From Alistipes sp. (GTDB lineage Bacteria; Bacteroidota; Bacteroidia; Bacteroidales; Rikenellaceae): a stretch of 64,000 nucleotides of DNA. Position 1 is the first letter of the stretch. The number at the start of each line of letters is the position of its first letter. The stretch spans positions 28,747 through 92,746 of the forward strand of contig JAHHQM010000007.1 of the NCBI GenBank assembly GCA_020026395.1. The letters are read 5' to 3'. The notes under the pieces were generated by a model. That model made no database searches and was not told the origin of the DNA. It saw only the letters and a list, made by a program, of their open reading frames with translations. Of the stretch, positions 38,498 to 46,497 are shown piece after piece. The position numbers and the translations under genes are program-made.

Positions 38498-39253
38498 CTA
38501 TCTTGTTTCATATTCTTTTAATCGGAATCCGGTGTAGCACCACAGGTAAACGACCACACCCCACATCCACAGGTGGAAGATCACCCACGAGAAACCCCAG
38601 TCGCCGATGGTGAGGGTGACATTCGGGTCGTCATGGAGCGTTACGCTGTTGTGGGATACGGGCAGCAGGGTGTTGAAGGTCACACCGCCGAACTCCCACG
38701 ACTTGACAAAGAAGTTGATCACAACGATGACCAAAATCAATTGATAGGTTTTCAGGGAGGAGTTGTCCGATCCCAAAGCGAATATTATGGCCGGAACGAT
38801 CAATACAGTAAGGAGCGAGTCGTAGGTAAAAAAATTGCTCAAAAAGAAGCTGTAATCGAGATGCACACTTTGGGGTGTAAAGTTATTGAGCGTAGTGACA
38901 ATCCACAATGCCACCAAAAATTCGAGGGTCGCCAGAATCGGGGAACGCAGCGCCAGAAAAGTCATACGTTCGGTACGGCTTACGGGAAGCGTGAAGCCCA
39001 ATGTGTGGCAGTGTCGGGAGGCAATACCGCGGATCGCGAGGTAGGCGGTAAAGACCATCCAAAAGATCCAGACGGAGCGTGCTCCTATAAAGTAGGCTTC
39101 GGCATTCCATACTTCGGGGCTCAAATTGAGGATGTAAAGCCCGAACAACAGGGCGGCAAACATGACCCCGAGTGCGATTAGAACGGGTTTTGTGTTTTCA
39201 AGGAAGTGTTTCTGAAACATTCCCGCGAGGCGTTTATAACTAAGGGTATTCAT
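38498..39253 (-). CDS. ABC-2 type transporter permease
   Basis: A 251-residue polytopic protein with about six hydrophobic segments (for example residues 22-42, 62-80, 100-125, 145-163, 170-188 and 222-242). The loop GFTLPVSRTERM resembles the coupling region of ABC-2 permeases. Together with the ATPase encoded 6 nt upstream it would form a homodimeric or heteromeric exporter; no second permease gene is present, so a homodimer is likely. The substrate is unknown; YtrA-linked systems elsewhere are often tied to cell-wall-active antibiotics or peptides. Confidence 0.85.
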   Translation of the reverse strand: MNTLSYKRLAGMFQKHFLENTKPVLIALGVMFAALLFGLYILNLSPEVWNAEAYFIGARSVWIFWMVFTAYLAIRGIASRHCHTLGFTLPVSRTERMTFLALRSPILATLEFLVALWIVTTLNNFTPQSVHLDYSFFLSNFFTYDSLLTVLIVPAIIFALGSDNSSLKTYQLILVIVVINFFVKSWEFGGVTFNTLLPVSHNSVTLHDDPNVTLTIGDWGFSWVIFHLWMWGVVVYLWCYTGFRLKEYETR

Positions 39254-39259
39254 GGTGTG

Positions 39260-40084
39260 TTATTTTTTAAGCAGGTTGATGATTTGATCGCGGTGGTCGA
39301 TCGTGGCGTTGAACAGGAGCTCGATGTCGGGTTGCGACTCTTCGCCCCGGTTTTCCATCAGGGCAAAGGTGCCCGTCGGGGTCTGTTGGGTGAAGATGGG
39401 CGTTTCGCCGGCCACGGGACGGCCGAACGTGAAGCGCTGGCCGAGTTCCTCGATCGAGGAGTTGAGTATGAGACCCTTCTCGTCGAGCATGATAACGTTG
39501 TCGATCAGCGATTCGATCTCCTTGGCCTGGTGGGTGGAGATGATGATGGTACGCTCCTCGGTCTGCACCTCGGCCACCATACGACGGAAAGCGGCTTTCG
39601 AGGGGATGTCGAGTCCGTTGGTCGGCTCGTCCATAATGAGGTAGGGCGTGTTGCAGGCCAAGGCGAAGGCCATGTAGGCGCGTTTGCGAAGACCCATCGA
39701 CATCTTGCGGAACGATTGGCGGGGATCGATCTCCATGATTTGGCAGAAGCGCTTGAAGTCCCCCGCGGAGAAATTCGGGTAGTAGGGTGCGGTCGTTCGG
39801 GCGTAACATTCGAGCGAAACCGTCGGCAACCAGATCTCCTCGGAAAGGAACATGATGTTGGAAAGGAAGCCGACTTTGCGGTCGTGGGGTTTGTAGCCGT
39901 CTACCGAGATGTTGCCCGAAGTGGGGTTCAAAAGACCGCAAATCAATTTCAGAAGGGTCGTTTTGCCCACACCGTTACATCCGAACAAGCCGTGCGTATG
40001 TCCCTCGGTAATAGTGAGGCCGAGGTCGCGGAATACCTCCTGATGGGAGGAATAACCGTAGGTAAGATTAGTAATTTGGATCAT
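39260..40084 (-). CDS. ABC transporter ATP-binding protein
   Basis: A 274-residue nucleotide-binding subunit. Walker A is GCNGVGKTT (35-43). The signature region is degenerate: the RKMSMGLRKRAYMAFALA stretch has MSMGLRK in place of LSGGQ. Walker B is YLIMDEPTNGLD and the switch His lies in IIISTHQAKE. A C-terminal extension of about 60 residues follows. It is the first gene of a four-gene minus-strand operon (ATPase, permease, GntR regulator, small membrane protein) with a complete promoter and a candidate operator directly before it. A relaxed signature motif is common in this exporter type. Confidence 0.92.
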   Translation of the reverse strand: MIQITNLTYGYSSHQEVFRDLGLTITEGHTHGLFGCNGVGKTTLLKLICGLLNPTSGNISVDGYKPHDRKVGFLSNIMFLSEEIWLPTVSLECYARTTAPYYPNFSAGDFKRFCQIMEIDPRQSFRKMSMGLRKRAYMAFALACNTPYLIMDEPTNGLDIPSKAAFRRMVAEVQTEERTIIISTHQAKEIESLIDNVIMLDEKGLILNSSIEELGQRFTFGRPVAGETPIFTQQTPTGTFALMENRGEESQPDIELLFNATIDHRDQIINLLKK

Positions 40085-40114
40085 GGACTTTTTATTTTTA
40101 GTGGGTTGTTTTAC

Positions 40115-40134
40115 TGTATTAATGTATTAACACA
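40115..40134 (-). promoter_or_regulatory. Candidate operator of the GntR regulator
   Basis: A 20-nt imperfect palindrome (16 of 20 positions symmetric), TGTATTAATGTATTAACACA on the plus strand. It covers the expected transcription start of the ABC operon, just after the -7 box. The TGT...ACA ends fit the GT/AC pattern typical of GntR operators. Confidence 0.55.
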
Positions 40135-40137
40135 CTA

Positions 40138-40169
40138 CAAATGTAAGCAAAAATTCTTCCCCTTCCAAA
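40138..40169 (-). promoter_or_regulatory. Promoter of the ABC/GntR operon
   Basis: On the minus strand TTTG (40169-40166), a 20-nt spacer and TACATTTG (40145-40138): the best full match to the Bacteroidota promoter in the window. Confidence 0.7.
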
Positions 40170-40211
40170 TTTTTCCGAAAAAAAGTGCCGCAGCGGGGGA
40201 TTACCTATAAT

Positions 40212-40246
40212 AAAAAGGGGAACGGACTTGGCCGCTCCCCTTTTTA
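40212..40246 (-). terminator. Rho-independent terminator after ung
   Basis: Stem AAAAAGGGGA / CTCCCCTTTTT region with a GC-rich loop side, read on the minus strand 17 nt past the ung stop and followed by TTATTA. Confidence 0.75.
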
Positions 40247-40262
40247 TGGGTTGTCGGGTGTA

Positions 40263-40925
40263 TTACCACACGATGGGTTCTTTGCCGATGCTTTGGAGGT
40301 AGGCGTTGGCCTGCGTGAAGTGGTGGCAGCCGAAGAATCCGCGGTAAACCGACAGGGGCGACGGGTGTACGGCCTTGAGGATGAAGTTGTTATTCGGGTC
40401 GGCGATGGCGCCTTTACGTTGGGCGTAGCTGCCCCAAAGCATATAGACGACGCCCTGTTTATGTTCCGAAATGGCCTTCACGACGGCATCCGTGAAGCGT
40501 TCCCAGCCGTGGCCTGCGTGGGAGGCGGCCTCGTGTTCGCGGACGGTCAAAACAGAGTTCAGAAGCAGCACACCCTGTTCTGCCCAGCGGTCGAGGTTAC
40601 CCGATGCGGGGATCGGGGCGCCCGTATCGTCGTGCACCTCCTGGAAGATATTTTTCAGTGACGGGGGGAACGGCACGCCGTCGCCCACCGAGAAGCACAG
40701 TCCGTTGGCCTGTCCCGGGCCGTGGTAGGGGTCCTGGCCAATGATGACCACCTTCAGACGGTCGAAGGGGCATTTGTCGAAGGCGCGGAAAATATTGCTG
40801 CCCCGCGGGTAAATGCGGTGCGTGGCGTATTCCGCCTTGACAAAACGAACCAGCTCTTCGAAATAGGGCTTGTCTAACTCTTCGGAAAGCAACGCTTTCC
40901 AATCAGGGGCCATTTTTACTTCCAT
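40263..40925 (-). CDS. ung: Uracil-DNA glycosylase (family 1)
   Basis: A 220-residue base-excision repair enzyme that removes uracil from DNA. The water-activating motif is GQDPYHGPGQ with catalytic D65; the uracil-binding FS (79) and the LLNSVLTV segment are present, and the minor-groove loop is HPSPLSVYRG with H187. The length is normal. It is a single gene. Its promoter is not clear: the only fair match, TACTTTTG at 41115-41122, would give a leader of about 190 nt that contains the inverted repeat at 40978-41000. Confidence 0.95.
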   Translation of the reverse strand: MEVKMAPDWKALLSEELDKPYFEELVRFVKAEYATHRIYPRGSNIFRAFDKCPFDRLKVVIIGQDPYHGPGQANGLCFSVGDGVPFPPSLKNIFQEVHDDTGAPIPASGNLDRWAEQGVLLLNSVLTVREHEAASHAGHGWERFTDAVVKAISEHKQGVVYMLWGSYAQRKGAIADPNNNFILKAVHPSPLSVYRGFFGCHHFTQANAYLQSIGKEPIVW

Positions 40926-40977
40926 GTTTTTCTTGTGTATTGTTCGGTTGTGGGGAGCACAAGCATTTCCTAACCCC

Positions 40978-41000
40978 GATTGTCATTGATTTTGACAATC
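40978..41000. repeat. Inverted repeat in the ung/phoA divergent region
   Basis: GATTGTCA / TGACAATC, a perfect 8-bp stem with a 7-nt T-rich loop and no T run after it on either strand. It could be a leader hairpin of ung or a protein-binding site. Nothing else was identified in 40926-41114. Confidence 0.5.
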
Positions 41001-41145
41001 CCTTCCTTTGAAAAGTGCGGTTCCCGAAAAAGTGCGGCGGTGCTCCCGAATCTTGTTCCTTGTTTTTTCCCCGCAAAAGACCGTTTTGGTTGTCTTTCGC
41101 TCGGTTTTATTCTTCAAAAGTACGCAAAAATCGCGATTATTCGCG

Positions 41146-41153
41146 TATCTTTG
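41146..41153 (+). promoter_or_regulatory. Promoter -7 box of the alkaline phosphatase gene
   Basis: TATCTTTG exact match, 32 nt before the ATG. A CGCGA-TTAT-TCGCG palindrome (41132-41145) directly abuts it, a position suited to a repressor or activator. Confidence 0.58.
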
Positions 41154-41185
41154 TGTAAAATAAAAAAGAGTAATAAATCTATTCC

Positions 41186-42277
41186 ATGAAACAAAGACTC
41201 CTTTTACTGATTTTGCTGTTGCCCCTCATGTGGGGCTGTTCGCGCGACCAAGAGTCGCAGAAAGTGCACAACGTGATCTTTATGATCGGTGACGGTATGG
41301 GATTGAGTTACGTGTCGATGTTGCAGGTGGAGAACGACTTCCGTCCCACGTCGTTCGATCGTGCTCAGGGCATTGCGCTCACCACAACCCGTTCGCTGAA
41401 TAACCGTGTGACCGATTCTGCGGCTGCCGGTACGGCTCTGGCCTCGGGCGAGAAGACCGACAACTCGATGCTCGGTCAGAAACCCGATGGAACGCCCTGT
41501 GAATCGATGATTGCCAAAGCCACGAAGAAGGGCATGCAGACGGGGATCGTGGTTACTTCTTCGTTGCAACACGCTACGCCCGGCGCTTTCTATGCCCATG
41601 TGAAATATCGCCGTATGCCCAAGGAAATCACGGCCGATATGTTGCGCTGCAATGTCGATTTGTTGGTGGGTGGCGGTCGCCGTTGGCTGATCGACACCTG
41701 CGAGGAGGGCGACAGCTACCTCGAAGCCTTTGCCCGCAAGGGTTATCGCGTGGTGGGCGATATCGATGCGCTGGAGCAGATCGATTCGGATCGCGTGTTG
41801 GCCGTCATGGCCGATCAGCACCTGCCCAAGGCCGCTGGGCGTGGCGATTACCTGCCGCGTGCCGTGGCCAAGTCGTTGGACATCCTTCAGAAACGTGCCG
41901 GAAAGGACGGATTCCTGCTGATGGTCGAGGGTTCGCAGGTCGATAAGGCGGGTCACAAGAATGATTTGGAGTGGCTCATCGGCGAGATGCGCGATTTCGA
42001 TATGGCCGTCAAGGAGGCGATGGATTTTGCCGACCGCACCCCCGGCACGCTGGTGGTCATCACGGCCGATCACGAGACGGGCGGTCTGACCATCCCTGCG
42101 TTTGACTCGGATTTCATCTGTCCCGACAACGGTATCAACTACCAATTCTCGACCCACGGACACACGGGTACGATGGTGCCCGTCTACCTCTACGGAACGG
42201 GCTTTGATCAGATCCGCGGTGTGATGGACAACACGGATCTTGCCAAGAAGATCATGTCGATTCTGGAGCTGGAGTAA
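41186..42277 (+). CDS. Alkaline phosphatase (lipoprotein)
   Basis: A 363-residue phosphomonoesterase of the alkaline phosphatase superfamily. The lipobox is MWGC with C18, so it is probably lipid-anchored on the envelope. Metal and catalytic residues are visible: D36 in MIGDGMG, the nucleophile S78 in VTDSAAAGTA, the DHE motif in ITADHETGG near 292-294, and a late His in STHGHTG. It is shorter than the 450-residue E. coli enzyme and lacks large insertions. It releases phosphate from organic esters outside the cytosol. The phosphate permease and the S1/P1 nuclease elsewhere in the window could work with it, but they are not linked in an operon. Confidence 0.93.
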   Translation: MKQRLLLLILLLPLMWGCSRDQESQKVHNVIFMIGDGMGLSYVSMLQVENDFRPTSFDRAQGIALTTTRSLNNRVTDSAAAGTALASGEKTDNSMLGQKPDGTPCESMIAKATKKGMQTGIVVTSSLQHATPGAFYAHVKYRRMPKEITADMLRCNVDLLVGGGRRWLIDTCEEGDSYLEAFARKGYRVVGDIDALEQIDSDRVLAVMADQHLPKAAGRGDYLPRAVAKSLDILQKRAGKDGFLLMVEGSQVDKAGHKNDLEWLIGEMRDFDMAVKEAMDFADRTPGTLVVITADHETGGLTIPAFDSDFICPDNGINYQFSTHGHTGTMVPVYLYGTGFDQIRGVMDNTDLAKKIMSILELE

Positions 42278-42295
42278 CCTCCCGCCCGATCCAAA

Positions 42296-42338
42296 TAAAA
42301 AGAGCATAACCCCCGAAAGGTTATGCTCTTTTTTTTTG
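42296..42338. terminator. Bidirectional terminator between alkaline phosphatase and nitroreductase genes
   Basis: Stem AAAGAGCATAACC / GGTTATGCTCTTT with a 7-nt loop, an A run on one side and a run of nine T on the other. Confidence 0.88.
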
Positions 42339-42354
42339 TGGCGGAACCGCCCGA

Positions 42355-42873
42355 TTAGAATTTGTCGTAGAAAACGGTTTCGGCAAGCGGTTTACGGGTC
42401 GTGTCGTGACGGTCGGCCGACAGGGGCTCTTCGGAGGTGTACCCCAGAAGCAACAGGTTCACGGGAACGATGCCTTCGGGTAGGTTGAACTCCTGACGCA
42501 CGATCTCGGGCTTGAAGCAGCACACCCACAACGAATTGATGCCCAGCGACTGAGCCTCCATCATCATGTGGTCGGTGACGATCGTGGCGTCGATCACGCC
42601 CGAATTCATGCCGTCGTACTTGCGTACCCACGCTTCGCGTTCGTTGGCACATACCAACAGCGCTACGGGCGCCTTGAAGTCGCGCGTGCAACGGGTCAGT
42701 CGTTCCAGTCCCTCGGGGGTGTCGATCACCAGCACGCGCTGCGGCTGGAAGTTTACCGCCGTAGGGGCAACACGTCCCGCTTCCAGAATGCGGGCGAGTT
42801 TTTCGGGTTCGATCTTGCGATCGGTGTAGGTGCGGCAGGCATACCGCTCTTTGGCCAATTGAAGAAAATCCAT
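42355..42873 (-). CDS. Nitroreductase-family FMN oxidoreductase
   Basis: A 172-residue member of the NADH/FMN nitroreductase family. The N-terminal RYACRTYTDRKIE contains the arginines that bind the FMN phosphate; PTAVNFQPQR is the usual N/S-rich FMN motif; GINSLWVCCF and the C-terminal LLLLGY strand complete the fold. It is short (single domain), and family members form dimers that reduce quinones, nitro compounds or flavins. The true substrate cannot be predicted. A near-consensus -7 box (TATCTTTA) lies at 42900-42907 on the minus strand. Confidence 0.9.
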   Translation of the reverse strand: MDFLQLAKERYACRTYTDRKIEPEKLARILEAGRVAPTAVNFQPQRVLVIDTPEGLERLTRCTRDFKAPVALLVCANEREAWVRKYDGMNSGVIDATIVTDHMMMEAQSLGINSLWVCCFKPEIVRQEFNLPEGIVPVNLLLLGYTSEEPLSADRHDTTRKPLAETVFYDKF

Positions 42874-43058
42874 GATGACGTGTTTTTATAATTTTGTCGT
42901 AAAGATAACGCTTTTTTTTCAAATCCGCGATTGACCCTCGAAACGATTTTTCCAAAGTCCCGTTGTACATCGGATAAAAGCAAATATTTAAGGATGCAAT
43001 AATTTCGCCACGACATAAAGAAATAAGGCCGAAAATTCGATTCTTCGCGAATAAATCT

Positions 43059-43066
43059 TAACTTTG
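43059..43066 (+). promoter_or_regulatory. Promoter -7 box of the tricorn-like protease gene
   Basis: TAACTTTG exact consensus match, 23 nt before the ATG at 43090. Confidence 0.58.
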
Positions 43067-43089
43067 TATGTTATTTTAACCTTGAGCCT

Positions 43090-46000
43090 ATGAAATTATT
43101 GACTGTTCTGGCTTCGACACTCATGTTGTCGTCCAGTGTTTTTGCGGCCAACGAAGATCCCCTGTGGATGCGTTATCCGCAAATCTCACCCGACGGTGAG
43201 ACCATTGCGTTCACCTATAAAGGTGATATCTTTACCGTTCCCTCGGCCGGAGGTCGTGCCGAGCAACTCACCTCGCATCCGGGTCTGGATACCCGTCCGA
43301 TCTGGTCGCCCGACGGTAAGAAAATTGCATTCGCCTCGAACCGCGAAGGCAGTTTTGATATTTATGTAGTGGGTCGTGAAGGCGGTGCTCCGACGCGTGT
43401 GACGACTCACTCGGGTTCGGAACTGCCCGAATTGTTCGTGGATAACGACCACGTGCTGTTCAAGGCATGGATCATGCCCGACGTGAAGGACAGCCAGTTC
43501 CCCTCGGGTCTGTTTGCCCAGATCTACAAGGTCGATCTGAAGGGCGGTCGTCCCGAGATGTTCTCGGCTCTGGCCATGGAACGCCTCTCGATGAACAAGA
43601 AGGGCGATCTGCTGTATCAGGACATCAAGGGTTATGAGGATCCGTGGCGTAAGCACCACACCTCGTCGATTGCCCGCGATATCTGGATGCGTTCCAACGA
43701 CAAATTTACGAAGATCACCTCGTTCCGCGGTGAGGATCGTAACCCCGTGTGGACGCCCGAAGAGGACGGATTCTTCTATCTGAGCGAGGAGAACGGTTCG
43801 TTCAACGTTTATCGTTCGAGCCTCGACGGCAAAACCAAGAAACAACTCACCTCGTTTACGAAGAACCCCGTACGTTTCCTCTCGTCGGACAAGAGCGGAA
43901 ACCTCTGCTTCGGTTACAACGGTGAGATCTATACGATGAAGCAGGGCGCGAAACCCCAGAAGGTGAACATCCGCATCGTGTCGGATGTGATCGAGCCCGA
44001 GCAGGTTCCCATGACCATGATGCGTGCGGCCAGCGAAATCGCCGTATCGCCCGACGGTAAGGAAGTTGCCTTCATCCTGCGTGGCGATGTTTATGTAACG
44101 GCCACCGACTATTCGACCACCAAGCGCATCACCGACACGCCCCAGCAGGAGCGTGACCTGAGCTTCGCACCCGACGGTCGTTCGATCGTTTACTCGTCGG
44201 AGCGCGACGGTGTTTGGGGTATTTACAAGACCGACCTGGTTCGTGACGAGGACAAGATGTTCTCCTATGCACACGAACTCAAGGAGGAGGTGCTCGTCCT
44301 GAGCGACAAACCTTCGTTCCAGCCCGCCGTATCGCCCGACGGTAAGGAGGTTGCCTTCCTGGAGAACCGTACGACGCTGCGTGTCATCAACCTCAAATCG
44401 AAGAAGGTGCGCACGGTACTCGACGGTAAGTTCAACTACTCGTATGCCGACGGTGACCAGGATTACCAGTGGTCGCCCGACAGCAAGTGGTTCCTCTCGC
44501 AGTACATCGGCGTAGGCGGATGGCAGAACACCGACATCGTGCTGGTTAAGGCCGACGGCAGCGGTGAGATGACCAACCTGACCGAAAGCGGTTACGTGGA
44601 TGCCAACGCCAAGTGGGTACTCGACGGTAAGGCCATGCTCTGGTCGTCGGATCGTGCGGGTTACCGCAGCCACGGCAGCTGGGGTGCACAGCGCGACTAC
44701 TACATCATGTTCTTCGACGGTGAGGCTTACGACAAGTTCTGCATGTCGAAGGAGGAGCTGAAGCTCTTCGAGGAGCAGGAGCGTTACGCCAAGGAGCAGA
44801 AGGAGAAGGCCGAGAAGGAAAAGGCCGAAAAGGAGAAGAAGTCGAAGAAGAACGACAAGAAAGATAAGAAGGCCGACAAGAAGAAGGCCGAGGAGCCCGA
44901 GTTGAAGTTCGACTTGGAGAACCGTCGTCACCGCATCCTGCGCCTGACGCCCAATTCGTCGTTCCTGGGTGATGCTTACCTGAACAAGGCCGGTGACAAG
45001 ATTTACTATTGCGCCGCATTCGAGTCGGGTTTCGATTTGTGGATGGCCGATTTGAAGGAGTTCAATACGCGTCTTTTGATTAAGGGTATCGGTGGCGGAA
45101 GCCTCAAGACCGACAAGAATGGCAACGACCTGTATATGGTAGCCGGAGGTCAGATCAAGAAGATCTCGCTGGCAAACAATCAGGTGAAACCCATCTCGTT
45201 CTCGGCCGACTTCACGCATCGTCCCGCACAGGAGCGCGAATACATCTTCAACCACGCATGGCGTCAGGTGCTCGACAAGTTCTATGATCCGAAAATCCAC
45301 GGCATCGACTGGGAAGGCTACAAGAAGGAGTACTCGAAGTTCCTGAAGCACATCAACAACAATGTCGATTTCGCAGAGATGTTGTCTGAGATGCTCGGTG
45401 AGCTGAATGCTTCGCACACGGGTGCTTCGGCACGCATGGGCGGTCGCGGTATTCAGACGGCCGAACTGGGTGCATTCTACGATCAGGAGTATAAGGGTGA
45501 CGGTCTGAAGATCGTGGAGATTATTGCCCGCGGCCCGCTGACCAACGCCAACACCAAGATTAAGGAGGGTGCCATCATCGAGAAGATCGACGGCAAACTC
45601 ATCGAGAAGGGTAAGGATTACTATCCGCTGCTCGGCAACAAGGCCGGTGAGCGTGTCGTACTGACGGTTTACGATCCCGACACCAAGAAACGCTTCGAGG
45701 AAGAGGTGAAACCCATCCCGAGAGGCGGTCTGATTAACCTGCTGTATCACCGTTGGGTAGAGCAGAAACGTGAGATGGTTGAGAAACTGTCGAACGGTAA
45801 GGTTGGTTACGTACATGTTAAGGGTATGGATAGCGACAGCTTCCGCGAGGTTTACTCCGACCTGCTCGGCCGTAACCGCGACAAGGTGGCTGTGATTGTC
45901 GATACGCGTCACAACGGTGGCGGTTGGTTGCACGAGGATCTCTGCATCCTGCTCAGCGGCGAGTTGTTCGGTACGTATGAGCCACGCGGTCAGTATATCT

Positions 46001-46368
46001 CGCCCGATCCGTTCAACCGTTGGACGAAGCCTTCGTGCGTATTGGTTTGCGAGGACAACTACTCGAATGCACACGGTTTCCCGTGGGCTTACCAAACGCT
46101 CAAGATCGGTAAACTGATCGGTGCTCCCGTTCCCGGTACCATGACGGCCGTTTGGTGGGAGACGCAGATCGACCCGAGAATCGTATTCGGTATCCCGCAG
46201 GTCGGTATGAAGGATATGCAGGGCAACTACCTCGAGAACAAGGAGCTGATCCCCGACATCGAGATCTACAATGCGCCCGAATCGCAGTTGGAGGGTGAGG
46301 ATGCCCAGTTGGCACGTGCCGTGAAGGAGATGCTGGCTGAGGGTGCTGCCCACCAGCAGAAGAAATAA
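43090..46368 (+). CDS. Tricorn-like S41 peptidase (secreted)
   Basis: A 1092-residue protease homologous to archaeal tricorn. The signal peptide (about 1-19) directs it to the periplasm. WD40/PD40-type beta-propeller repeats fill about residues 25-550 (several SPDG.(K/E)(V/I)AF units). A Lys/Glu-rich segment occupies about 555-605. A tricorn C1 region, a PDZ domain (about 785-865) and the S41 catalytic domain follow. The likely catalytic residues are H776 in NASHTG and S992 in DNYSNAHGF. Such proteins cut peptides into small pieces, probably feeding amino-acid uptake. It is a single gene with its own promoter and a strong terminator. Confidence 0.92.
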   Translation: MKLLTVLASTLMLSSSVFAANEDPLWMRYPQISPDGETIAFTYKGDIFTVPSAGGRAEQLTSHPGLDTRPIWSPDGKKIAFASNREGSFDIYVVGREGGAPTRVTTHSGSELPELFVDNDHVLFKAWIMPDVKDSQFPSGLFAQIYKVDLKGGRPEMFSALAMERLSMNKKGDLLYQDIKGYEDPWRKHHTSSIARDIWMRSNDKFTKITSFRGEDRNPVWTPEEDGFFYLSEENGSFNVYRSSLDGKTKKQLTSFTKNPVRFLSSDKSGNLCFGYNGEIYTMKQGAKPQKVNIRIVSDVIEPEQVPMTMMRAASEIAVSPDGKEVAFILRGDVYVTATDYSTTKRITDTPQQERDLSFAPDGRSIVYSSERDGVWGIYKTDLVRDEDKMFSYAHELKEEVLVLSDKPSFQPAVSPDGKEVAFLENRTTLRVINLKSKKVRTVLDGKFNYSYADGDQDYQWSPDSKWFLSQYIGVGGWQNTDIVLVKADGSGEMTNLTESGYVDANAKWVLDGKAMLWSSDRAGYRSHGSWGAQRDYYIMFFDGEAYDKFCMSKEELKLFEEQERYAKEQKEKAEKEKAEKEKKSKKNDKKDKKADKKKAEEPELKFDLENRRHRILRLTPNSSFLGDAYLNKAGDKIYYCAAFESGFDLWMADLKEFNTRLLIKGIGGGSLKTDKNGNDLYMVAGGQIKKISLANNQVKPISFSADFTHRPAQEREYIFNHAWRQVLDKFYDPKIHGIDWEGYKKEYSKFLKHINNNVDFAEMLSEMLGELNASHTGASARMGGRGIQTAELGAFYDQEYKGDGLKIVEIIARGPLTNANTKIKEGAIIEKIDGKLIEKGKDYYPLLGNKAGERVVLTVYDPDTKKRFEEEVKPIPRGGLINLLYHRWVEQKREMVEKLSNGKVGYVHVKGMDSDSFREVYSDLLGRNRDKVAVIVDTRHNGGGWLHEDLCILLSGELFGTYEPRGQYISPDPFNRWTKPSCVLVCEDNYSNAHGFPWAYQTLKIGKLIGAPVPGTMTAVWWETQIDPRIVFGIPQVGMKDMQGNYLENKELIPDIEIYNAPESQLEGEDAQLARAVKEMLAEGAAHQQKK

Positions 46369-46392
46369 TCCCCGAACGGATATTTCCCTTTT

Positions 46393-46432
46393 GAAGGAGG
46401 CCGAATCCGAAGATTCGGCCTCCTTCTTTTTG
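46393..46432 (+). terminator. Rho-independent terminator after the tricorn-like gene
   Basis: Perfect 15-bp stem (GAAGGAGGCCGAATC and its complement) with a CGAA tetraloop and a T run. Confidence 0.9.
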
Positions 46433-46442
46433 TATAGGTGCA

Positions 46443-46478
46443 TAAAAAAAAGACCCCCGATCGTTCGGAGGTCTTTTT
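46443..46478 (-). terminator. Rho-independent terminator after der
   Basis: On the minus strand AAAAAGACC(T)CCGA / TCGG(G)GGTCTTTTT with T run, 20 nt past the der stop. It lies back to back with the tricorn terminator. Confidence 0.8.
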
Positions 46479-46497
46479 CGTATGGTGTATGCTTGAT

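Noticed and set aside
43186..46443. 1085-codon open frame antisense to the tricorn-like gene
   Set aside because: The sense strand has a signal peptide, propeller repeats, PDZ and catalytic motifs. The antisense frame stays open because the sense gene avoids TTA, CTA and TCA codons.
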